Assembly (NCBI GenBank): GCA_947087145.1
Contig: CAMUBM010000008.1
Location: 1-12,378 of the forward strand
Reading direction: 5' to 3'
DNA length: 12,378 nt
Origin: an uncultured Mycoplasmatota bacterium
GTDB taxonomy: Bacteria; Bacillota_I; Bacilli_A; RF39; UBA660
The notes below the pieces were generated by a model, which saw only the letters and a program-made list of their open reading frames with translations, made no database searches and had not been told where the DNA came from. Both the position numbers and the translations under genes were made by a program. This document shows positions 6,948 to 12,378 of the stretch, piece by piece (the first letter of the stretch is position 1; the number at the start of each line of letters is the position of its first letter).

Positions 6948-7963
6948 TTTTCCACCTCTTTACTCCGTAATTGTCCACAAGCAGCACTGATTTTGCTTCC
7001 AAATTCTTTACGGATGGTTACATTAATTCCTTTTGTTTTTAAGGTTTCACAGAATTTACTAATGGTCAGTCTGTCACTTTTCTTAAATTCCATGTGATTG
7101 GTTTCATTATACGGAATTAAATTAACGTAAATGTTCATTCCATGAAGAAGATTTGCAAGTTCCAATGCGTTTTCTTCACTATCATTTATCCCTTTAAGCA
7201 TAACATATTCTATGGTAACTCGTCTATTGGTATGTGCAATATAGTCTTTAATTGCTGTGATTAGTTGACTAATGTTGTACACTTGGTTGACTTTCATGAG
7301 TTTATTTCTTAGCGTATCATTCGGAGCATGGAGAGAAATGGCTAAGTTGATTTGGATATTTTCTTTCATGAGTTCTTTGATTTTTGGAACCAAACCACTT
7401 GTGGAAAGGGTAATATGGCGTATTCCTATCGCTAGTCCCTTTGGGTCATTAATGATATTAATAAAATGCATGACGTTTTCATAGTTGTCTAAGGGTTCTC
7501 CTATTCCCATAATGACAACACTCGATATGCGTTCCTTAATGTCTTCTTCAATTAAAAGAATTTGGCTGACCATTTCGTAAGTCTCTAGGTTTCTTACTTT
7601 TTTAAGTCTTCCACTTTCACAGAATGCACAACCCATATTACATCCGACTTGACTTGATACACAGATACTAATTCCGTAATCATGGTACATAATCACTGCT
7701 TCAATATGGTTTTGGTCATATAGTTCAAATAAGTATTTTCGTGTTAAAGTATCTCTTTCGCATTTTACGATTTTGGGCATTGTAAAGACGAAATCTTCTT
7801 TCATTTGTTCTCTTACTTCTTTTTTGATATTGGTCCAATTTTCTAATTTTTCTTTATGAATATAAAGCCATTCAAAAACTTGTAGTGCTTTGAATTTCTT
7901 TTCGTTTTTTTTGATAAAATATGTTTCTAACATTTCTCTTGTATAACTATAAATGTTTTTCAT
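6944..7963 (-). CDS. rlmN: 23S rRNA (A2503-C2)/tRNA (A37-C2) methyltransferase RlmN (339 aa)
   Basis: This radical-SAM enzyme methylates C2 of A2503 in 23S rRNA and A37 in some tRNAs. Counting from the ATG at 7963, the iron–sulfur cluster cysteines are C108, C112 and C115 (CNMGCAFC). The SAM-binding motif is MGIGEP (152–157), and LSTSG and LAISLHAP follow. C101, seven residues before the cluster, and C329 in SAACGQL match the two cysteines of the ping-pong methyl transfer, so the enzyme looks intact. The reading frame extends to 8029, but that adds a 22-residue hydrophobic stretch encoded by a terminator hairpin and promoter. AGGTGA (7968–7973), 4 bases before ATG 7963, sets the true start. 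It is the first gene of its unit and overlaps prpC by 4 bases. Confidence 0.96.
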   Translation of the reverse strand: MKNIYSYTREMLETYFIKKNEKKFKALQVFEWLYIHKEKLENWTNIKKEVREQMKEDFVFTMPKIVKCERDTLTRKYLFELYDQNHIEAVIMYHDYGISICVSSQVGCNMGCAFCESGRLKKVRNLETYEMVSQILLIEEDIKERISSVVIMGIGEPLDNYENVMHFINIINDPKGLAIGIRHITLSTSGLVPKIKELMKENIQINLAISLHAPNDTLRNKLMKVNQVYNISQLITAIKDYIAHTNRRVTIEYVMLKGINDSEENALELANLLHGMNIYVNLIPYNETNHMEFKKSDRLTISKFCETLKTKGINVTIRKEFGSKISAACGQLRSKEVEK

Positions 7964-7967
7964 AGGT

Positions 7968-7987
7968 TCACCTACTTCATTATAGCA
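7968..7987 (-). promoter_or_regulatory. Extended -10 promoter and Shine-Dalgarno of the rlmN unit
   Basis: TGCTATAAT (7979–7987) is a perfect extended -10 box. No good -35 is seen; the upstream DNA is the terminator's T-rich run, which may act as an UP-like element. AGGTGA (7968–7973) starts only 5 bases after the -10, so transcripts would begin in or next to the ribosome-binding site. It lies right after a terminator and right before rlmN, which supports a real promoter. Confidence 0.6.
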
Positions 7988-8003
7988 CAAACAAATGAAA
8001 AAG

Positions 8004-8027
8004 AAAAAAACTAGCAAGTTCGCTAGC
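8004..8027 (-). terminator. Intrinsic terminator after the fmt-unit genes
   Basis: On the minus strand CTAGC and GCTAG pair around GAACTT, with a possible outer and inner G·U pair, followed directly by seven T's and a further T-rich run. It starts 3 bases past the TAG stop of the 113-residue protein gene (8031–8033). It would end the transcript that begins near 12330. Confidence 0.7.
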
Positions 8028-8030
8028 ATT

Positions 8031-8372
8031 CTACTTATTTTTGTCTTTTTTTATTTCCTTTAATCTTTTTAAGTTAGAAAAATCTTTCGTTTGTTCCCAT
8101 TTTTCTTCCAATAATGAAATAATTCTTTCTATATAGGTATGTTCTTCTGTTATTTCTTCCCGATTTATATAATTTAACTCATGTAAAATTGTTCCATAAT
8201 CGTCTTCATCGGCATATCCTTCTTGTAAATATTGTGCAATAAAAGAATAATTTTTATCTCGTAGTTTAAATTGTAATTCTAAACTTGAAAGATGTGTTAT
8301 CATATTTTCTTGCTGTTCTAGAATTTGATTTTCATTTAGTTTTTTAATTCTTTCTATGTAACTGGCAAGCAT
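8031..8372 (-). CDS. Small, charged, helical protein of unknown function (113 aa)
   Basis: I do not recognise this protein. It is highly charged and predicted largely alpha-helical, with heptad-like stretches at about residues 1–35 and 75–110 and a lysine-rich end. It has no membrane segment, signal peptide, cysteine or catalytic motif. It is the last gene of its unit, with a terminator directly behind it. The gap to the upstream gene is 12 bases, with AAGGTG near that stop serving as ribosome-binding site. Base and codon use look like its neighbours, so it seems a long-term part of this cluster. A scaffold or partner for the gene product upstream is possible but is only a guess. Confidence 0.7.
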   Translation of the reverse strand: MLASYIERIKKLNENQILEQQENMITHLSSLELQFKLRDKNYSFIAQYLQEGYADEDDYGTILHELNYINREEITEEHTYIERIISLLEEKWEQTKDFSNLKRLKEIKKDKNK

Positions 8373-8384
8373 TTCTATGACACC

Positions 8385-9023
8385 TTAAAAACCATGGGTA
8401 GTTGTTGCTAGGTTCATAAAATTATTGTATTTTAAATCTTCCTCTTCTGCCGATGGTTTTAAAAACACGCATGGCTTTATAATCTGGTATTTTTTGTATT
8501 CGTCTTCAAATAAACTATCGTCGATAATGGCAAACCATTGATTTTTAATTGTTGGGTCTTCGATTTTATAAGAGAAAAATGTTTCTACTTTGTCTCGATT
8601 AAAATAGTTTCCATCATAACTATTTCCAACATCAATTTCTTCTTTTTCTTCGTAATCGTAAAGCCCACCATAATAAAAATGTAAGCCGAATTTGATATGA
8701 GAAGTTAAATGACGAGATAAACTTTCTAAAATCGGTTGCATTTTAAGAGAATCTCTGTAATGAGTAGATAGGCAAATCAATCCTTCTTCAGCATGAAATT
8801 TCAAACGTAGAAAATTCAGTTGTCTTACAAAAATTTCTGCCATTTCATCCGTAATGTCTTCACTTGTTCTTTCTATATCAAGCATTACTGCAATTTGTTT
8901 TTTTCTATTGTCACCAAAAAGTCCAGCATTTTCTTTTTGTTCTTCTCTTTCTTTTTTCCTTTTTTGGTTTTCATAGAACTTCTTTTTTCGGTAGGAAGAG
9001 GTCCAACTGTCTTGTGTTTTCAT
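8385..9023 (-). CDS. Unknown protein with a weak HAD-like motif pattern (212 aa)
   Basis: The function is unknown. A basic, glutamate-rich helix (about 10–32) precedes a globular part. VMLDIERT (46–53) resembles HAD motif I (DxDxT, with Glu for the second Asp). ICLSTHY (83–89) could be motif II, and WFAIIDDS (163–170) resembles motif IV. These are in the right order for a HAD-fold phosphatase, but the altered motif I may mean it is not catalytic or that the likeness is chance. It is cytosolic, with no membrane segment. GGGGAG lies about 6 bases before the ATG, and the upstream gene's stop is 13 bases away. It belongs to a row of four unfamiliar genes between fmt and rlmN. Confidence 0.75.
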   Translation of the reverse strand: MKTQDSWTSSYRKKKFYENQKRKKEREEQKENAGLFGDNRKKQIAVMLDIERTSEDITDEMAEIFVRQLNFLRLKFHAEEGLICLSTHYRDSLKMQPILESLSRHLTSHIKFGLHFYYGGLYDYEEKEEIDVGNSYDGNYFNRDKVETFFSYKIEDPTIKNQWFAIIDDSLFEDEYKKYQIIKPCVFLKPSAEEEDLKYNNFMNLATTTHGF

Positions 9024-9036
9024 ATTTGCTCCCCAT

Positions 9037-9738
9037 TTATCTTTCTAATTTTCTTAGTAACCTATTTTCTTCTTTTTTAAAGGCATCAAAAGCCACCCAA
9101 TTCTCTACTTTATCTATTTCTTCTTCACTATAACCCTTTTTTTCTAATCGCTTTTGTAAAACTCCTCTTTTGTAATAAAGAAGCCATTTCTTTTGATTGT
9201 ATCCATAATCGTAATTTAAGTCTGCCTGATCTAAAATGAGTTCTATTTGTTTGAGTGGCTTTTTTTCTTTCCTTTGGGTTAATTCTTGTTGCTTTATTTC
9301 TTCCAATTCTTGTTGTTCTTCCATTATTTTTTCTTCTAAATAAAGAATACCTTTTTCTAAACCTTTAGCTTTTCTTAGTTTGTGCATGATATCTATACCT
9401 AGGAAAATTCCTTCTGGAATAAGAAAACTAGGAATGAATAATGGGGACCATCCTGCTTCAAGAAGGAATACATCAATTCCAACTATAACTAAAATTTCTA
9501 TAAGAATAGCATCCACACTCTCTTTTGGAAGATTCCTTATCACACTATTTAAAAGACTTATTTGACTTTTTTTAGTGGTTTCTTTTTCTCCTTTTTTTAT
9601 TGCTTTCTTTAACGATTCAAAAGCTACAATAAAATCTCCTAATTCGATTTCTTGTAAAAATTCTAAAAATTTGTTCTTCTGGTCCTCTAAAGTTTTTTTC
9701 TGTTTCTTAATAAAAGCTTTTAATTGTATTTTTTGCAT
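9037..9738 (-). CDS. Coiled-coil protein with a central hydrophobic region, unknown function (233 aa)
   Basis: I do not recognise this protein. Residues 1–72 are basic and helical. A hydrophobic region at about 75–118 could form one hairpin of two membrane passes or a buried core. A strong coiled coil rich in Glu and Gln follows (about 122–170), then a basic C-terminal segment. Within that, RLEKKGYSEEEIDKV (197–211) resembles the short helical repeat of RecX-type proteins, a likeness too short to name the protein. The ribosome-binding site AAAGGA is 7 or so bases before the ATG. The 36-base gap from the upstream gene shows no clear promoter or terminator. Confidence 0.72.
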   Translation of the reverse strand: MQKIQLKAFIKKQKKTLEDQKNKFLEFLQEIELGDFIVAFESLKKAIKKGEKETTKKSQISLLNSVIRNLPKESVDAILIEILVIVGIDVFLLEAGWSPLFIPSFLIPEGIFLGIDIMHKLRKAKGLEKGILYLEEKIMEEQQELEEIKQQELTQRKEKKPLKQIELILDQADLNYDYGYNQKKWLLYYKRGVLQKRLEKKGYSEEEIDKVENWVAFDAFKKEENRLLRKLER

Positions 9739-9774
9739 TTTGTTTTCCTTTCAAATGTTTATTCTTTTGACTTA

Positions 9775-10371
9775 CTACACATTTTTGTTCTTTTCAAAAA
9801 TGAACTCGTATGTTGTTGTATCACTTTCTATCCCAATTGTCTCTATCTCTTCTTTGTTATCTTCTATATTTACTTTTAGGTTTTCTCCTTGATAAAGGAG
9901 AACATTTTTTTCTTTATTTTCTAATAGTAAATCAATTAGTTTTTCTCTATTTAATAAATCTCCTAAAATATTTTCATAAATGCTTTCTATTTCTGTTACT
10001 TGATCTAAAACAATTTCATAAATCTTCCCATTTTCTATACGATACTTTTTGATACCCGTTTGATCTTCTTTGTAACCACTCACGATGTCATTTTGCTCAG
10101 TGCCTTCGTACTTGAAAGTATTGTCTTCCGCAGTGACTAGAAAAATCATTTTGTATTCATCACTTTGTAAATCACGCAATTTTTCTTCTTTACTTTTTGT
10201 AGTTGTTTTTTCTTCTACTTTTGGTATTTCATTTTTATTTCGTGGACTTAATTCACTCATAATCGTTACCACACCCATGAGTAATCCGAGCGAAACAATC
10301 CAAATGATTAACACCATTAGAGAATGCGTTCTTTTGTTTTTCCATAATTTTTTTAACGTTTCTTTGTCCAT
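9775..10371 (-). CDS. Single-pass membrane protein with extracytoplasmic domain, unknown function (198 aa)
   Basis: I do not recognise this protein. A basic N-terminus (LKKLWKNKRTH, about 6–16) precedes one membrane segment at about 17–37. A charged linker (about 42–65, rich in Lys, Glu and Thr) leads to an acidic domain running to the end, probably outside the cell. There is no cysteine, lipobox or LPXTG-like anchor, so the segment is an anchor rather than a cleaved signal. The gene starts 2 bases after the fmt stop and so depends on ribosomes finishing fmt. Its ribosome-binding site is weak (AGGG inside the end of fmt). The membrane topology is fairly sure, the role open. Confidence 0.72.
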   Translation of the reverse strand: MDKETLKKLWKNKRTHSLMVLIIWIVSLGLLMGVVTIMSELSPRNKNEIPKVEEKTTTKSKEEKLRDLQSDEYKMIFLVTAEDNTFKYEGTEQNDIVSGYKEDQTGIKKYRIENGKIYEIVLDQVTEIESIYENILGDLLNREKLIDLLLENKEKNVLLYQGENLKVNIEDNKEEIETIGIESDTTTYEFIFEKNKNV

Positions 10372-10373
10372 AT

Positions 10374-11309
10374 TTACCCTACTCTTTTGTTTTTTAAATT
10401 ATCTTTATTCATGCCATTTAAATAATCTTTTACTAACATTTCCTTTTTGCCAAAAGGTTTTATTTTTTCTAGATAAATGATCCCATCTTTACAAGAAACT
10501 CCTAAAGTGTTTTTGGTAATTTCTACTATGGTTCCTGGTTCTGACTTCATTTCTTTTGGTTCAAAATGAGCGGTTAAGATTTTGCATTCCGAGTCGTTTA
10601 GAATACAATTGGCAAGAGGCCATGGATTTAACCCACGAATTTTATTTGCAATTTCTTTTCCGGTAAGTGAAAAATCTAGCCTCTCATCTTCTCTTTTTAT
10701 ATTGTAAGCGTAGGTTACTTTTTCTTCGTCTTGTTTTATTCGCTCGTTTGTTCCGTCCATGATACTTGGTAAAGTTTTTATTAAGAGACTTGCTCCAATC
10801 ACCGATAATTTTTCATGTAAAGATCCTACATTATCACTCTCTAAAATCAGGTATTCTTCTTGGGAAATTATGTCACCATTGTCCATTTTTTCAGCCATAT
10901 ACATAATGGTAATTCCAGTTTCTTCTTCTCCATTTATGAGACTCCAATGAATAGGGGCTCCTCCTCGATATTTTGGCAGTAAAGAGGCATGGACATTAAT
11001 ACAGCCAAGACGTGGATAGTCTAGTATTTCTTTTGGAATAATTTGTCCGTAAGCACAAGTAATAATGATATCGGCTTTTGTATTTAAAATCACATCATAT
11101 TCCTGTCTTATTTTGGTCGGCTGAAAAACGGGAATACTATGTTCCAAGGCTAGTTTTTTTATAGGGGTTGGTGTTAAAATTTGTTTTCTTCCCACTAATT
11201 TATCTGGTTGAGTTACGACTAAAACGACATTTGTATTTTCAATTAGTTTTTGTAATACAGGAACAGCAAAATCAGGAGTACCCATAAAAATTACTTTTAA
11301 ATTTTTCAT
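10374..11309 (-). CDS. fmt: Methionyl-tRNA formyltransferase (311 aa)
   Basis: Fmt formylates the initiator Met-tRNA using 10-formyl-tetrahydrofolate, allowing bacterial translation initiation. The N-terminal Rossmann domain starts with FMGTPDFAVP (8–17). The folate-site motif INVHASLLPKYRGGAPIHW spans 104–122, with the catalytic triad N105, H107 and D143 (D in MDNGDI) spaced as in the E. coli enzyme. The C-terminal tRNA-binding barrel begins near 205 and includes GLNPWPLA (231–238). Length and motifs are complete. The ATG overlaps the stop of the metallopeptidase-like gene (ATGA, 11306–11309), with GAGAGG about 9 bases before it. The usual def and priA neighbours are not seen next to it: an HExxH protein lies upstream and unknown genes downstream. 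Confidence 0.97.
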   Translation of the reverse strand: MKNLKVIFMGTPDFAVPVLQKLIENTNVVLVVTQPDKLVGRKQILTPTPIKKLALEHSIPVFQPTKIRQEYDVILNTKADIIITCAYGQIIPKEILDYPRLGCINVHASLLPKYRGGAPIHWSLINGEEETGITIMYMAEKMDNGDIISQEEYLILESDNVGSLHEKLSVIGASLLIKTLPSIMDGTNERIKQDEEKVTYAYNIKREDERLDFSLTGKEIANKIRGLNPWPLANCILNDSECKILTAHFEPKEMKSEPGTIVEITKNTLGVSCKDGIIYLEKIKPFGKKEMLVKDYLNGMNKDNLKNKRVG

Positions 11310-12307
11310 AATGTTTTTCCTCTCTCTTTAAAATAAATTTCTTTTACTTTTTGCATTGCATGAAGGATTTGTATTCTATCTTCTTCTCCCAAATCATTCA
11401 ATCCCATTGTTTTTAAACATTCTAAAAAGTCCTTGGCATTTATTTCTTCGTGCAATCTTTTTAAATTTTCCATAAACGTTTTGTCATTTTTATATTTCAT
11501 TAACAAAAATGGTGCTAAGAAAAGTCCTAATACATGCCATGTTTCATGTATTAAATCATAACTATTGTTTTCTTTTAAAAATAGGATTGCATTCTCATAT
11601 TCTTTATCTTCTTGAAACAATTTATGATGATTTTCTTTAGAAATATTTTTATATTCTTTATAAGTTAAAAAGAGTTTTGCTACTTTTATATATTTTGCAG
11701 CAATTTGGTACAACATATTTCCTTCAAATTTGAATATAGTTTTTGCATCGTTTACAAATCCAAGTTCATATAAATAATCTGCACTAATTAAAGTTTCTCC
11801 ATAGGCAAGTCCTTCCGTAAGTAATTCACTAATTTGATTTCTACAACCATTTAAAGTACTATCTCTAAAATGACTTATTTCATGAATAAGAATAGGTATA
11901 TCAAACACAAAACCATTTTCACAAACATCGATTAATTTCTTCTCTTTTTCTCTTCGCATGTTTCCACAAAAACATTTCCTACTATCAAATGATTTATCTT
12001 GTTCTAATTGGTTGTAATCAATAAATGCAATAGTTCCATCTTCTATATATTTTTCTATATCAAAAGATATTTCTTGCTCTTTAAAAAATTGTTTTACCAT
12101 TTCTAATTTTTCTAATACTGTTATTTTGGTGCATTTTTCTAGATTACTATGTATGCCATTTTTAAATTCACTCTCTAATGTATCTTCTATTTCACATGCA
12201 ATCGTATAAAATAAAGACAGGTTATCAAGAATACAATTGGGTGCATACGTATGAGAATAAATATATCCTTCTATCCATTGTTCTACTTCTTTTTCCGTTT
12301 TTAACAT
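11306..12307 (-). CDS. Putative HExxH zinc metallopeptidase-like protein (333 aa)
   Basis: The family is not recognised by name. The key feature is HEISH inside ILIHEISHFRDS, 142–146 counting from the ATG at 12307. A second glutamate 19 residues later, in LLTEGLAYGE (E165), fits the gluzincin pattern HExxH–E. Four cysteines near this region (C112, C114 in CFCGNM, C129 and C155) might bind a second metal or form disulfides. There is no signal peptide or membrane span, so it is probably cytosolic. The frame extends to a GTG at 12316, but AGGTGA (12313–12318) overlaps that codon and sits 5 bases before ATG 12307, which I therefore prefer. It leads the unit and overlaps fmt by 4 bases. It is not peptide deformylase: the Q-loop and EGCLS motifs are absent. 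The substrate is unknown, and an inactive role is possible. Confidence 0.75.
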   Translation of the reverse strand: MLKTEKEVEQWIEGYIYSHTYAPNCILDNLSLFYTIACEIEDTLESEFKNGIHSNLEKCTKITVLEKLEMVKQFFKEQEISFDIEKYIEDGTIAFIDYNQLEQDKSFDSRKCFCGNMRREKEKKLIDVCENGFVFDIPILIHEISHFRDSTLNGCRNQISELLTEGLAYGETLISADYLYELGFVNDAKTIFKFEGNMLYQIAAKYIKVAKLFLTYKEYKNISKENHHKLFQEDKEYENAILFLKENNSYDLIHETWHVLGLFLAPFLLMKYKNDKTFMENLKRLHEEINAKDFLECLKTMGLNDLGEEDRIQILHAMQKVKEIYFKERGKTL

Positions 12308-12312
12308 ATTGT

Positions 12313-12330
12313 TCACCTGGATTTATTATA
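12313..12330 (-). promoter_or_regulatory. Candidate promoter and Shine-Dalgarno of the metallopeptidase–fmt unit
   Basis: TATAAT (12325–12330) follows the terminator's T run. AGGTGA (12313–12318) starts 6 bases later and ATG 12307 follows after 5 more. No convincing -35 is seen, since that position falls in the terminator hairpin. The exact -10 match and the position between terminator and first gene support it. Confidence 0.45.
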
Positions 12331-12331
12331 C

Positions 12332-12362
12332 AAAAAAAAGAAGATGTTTGCATTATCTTCCT
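12332..12362 (-). terminator. Intrinsic terminator of the upstream unit
   Basis: On the minus strand AGGAAGAT and ATCTTCTT form a stem of up to 8 bp (one G·U) around the loop AATGCAAAC. Eight T's overlap and follow the right arm. It would end the transcript of a gene lying mostly beyond the right edge and insulate the metallopeptidase–fmt unit. Confidence 0.7.
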
Positions 12363-12378
12363 AAGTCACTTTCTAAAT
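12353..12378 (-). CDS. Possible C-terminal end of a gene beyond the right edge
   Basis: Only one minus-strand frame stays open across the last bases. It reads LESDLGR and ends at TAA (12353–12355), which overlaps the left arm of the terminator, a common place for a stop codon. Seven residues are too few to name a product. The other two frames meet stops earlier. The terminator right after it is the main reason to believe a gene ends here. Confidence 0.3.

Noticed and set aside
9037..9738. RecX identity for the 233-residue protein from its KKGYSEEEI segment
   Set aside because: Only one short helical repeat matches, and the rest (hydrophobic centre, long coiled coil) does not fit RecX.
1..12378. 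Mycoplasma-type code with UGA as tryptophan, suggested by the AT-rich composition
   Set aside because: UGA is the stop codon at the ends of the exporter, the 144-residue protein, prpC, rlmN and the metallopeptidase. Tryptophans in conserved proteins are UGG.

Overview
The window reads as a chromosomal stretch from a low-GC, AT-rich member of the Bacillota. The core block rlmN–prpC–prkC–rsgA–rpe keeps the order known from Bacillus subtilis. A PASTA-domain kinase implies a peptidoglycan wall. UGA acts as a stop codon throughout, so the Mycoplasma-type code does not apply. Finer placement (gut Bacilli, Erysipelotrichia-like or Clostridia-like) cannot be decided here. Every gene I can support lies on the minus strand, so reading order runs from high to low coordinates. 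I see no tRNA, rRNA, CRISPR or insertion sequence.

Unit 1 (about 12330 to 8004) holds a probable HExxH metallopeptidase, fmt (Met-tRNA formyltransferase), and four genes I do not recognise: a single-pass membrane protein, a coiled-coil/hydrophobic protein, a protein with a weak HAD-like pattern, and a small helical protein. It ends at a hairpin with a U-run just after the last gene. In B. subtilis rsmB sits between fmt and rlmN; here the four unknown genes take its place. Unit 2 (about 7987 to 2901) starts at a good extended -10 promoter. It encodes RlmN, the PP2C phosphatase PrpC, the PASTA kinase PrkC, the ribosome-assembly GTPase RsgA and an Rpe-family epimerase. The genes are adjacent or overlap by a few bases, and the unit ends at an AT-rich terminator.

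Unit 3 (2825 to the left edge) is the accessory part and the most interesting. It has a peptidase-C39 ABC exporter, a 144-residue single-pass membrane protein of unknown role, and then two small genes that an ordinary ORF caller would miss. These encode peptides of 45 and 53 residues, each with a double-glycine leader, a hydrophobic or amphipathic core with a GxxxG motif, and one cysteine at or next to the C-terminus. Together they look like a complete two-peptide (class IIb-type) unmodified bacteriocin system: precursors, leader-cleaving exporter and accessory protein, joined by ATGA overlaps or a strong Shine-Dalgarno. No immunity gene is identified. It may be the 144-residue protein or lie past the left edge.

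Two recurring details stand out. Three genes (rlmN, rpe and the metallopeptidase) have their best start downstream of the longest-ORF start, each set by an AGGTGA ribosome-binding site. All three unit starts also show a -10-like box only 5–6 bases upstream of the Shine-Dalgarno, suggesting very short 5' leaders.
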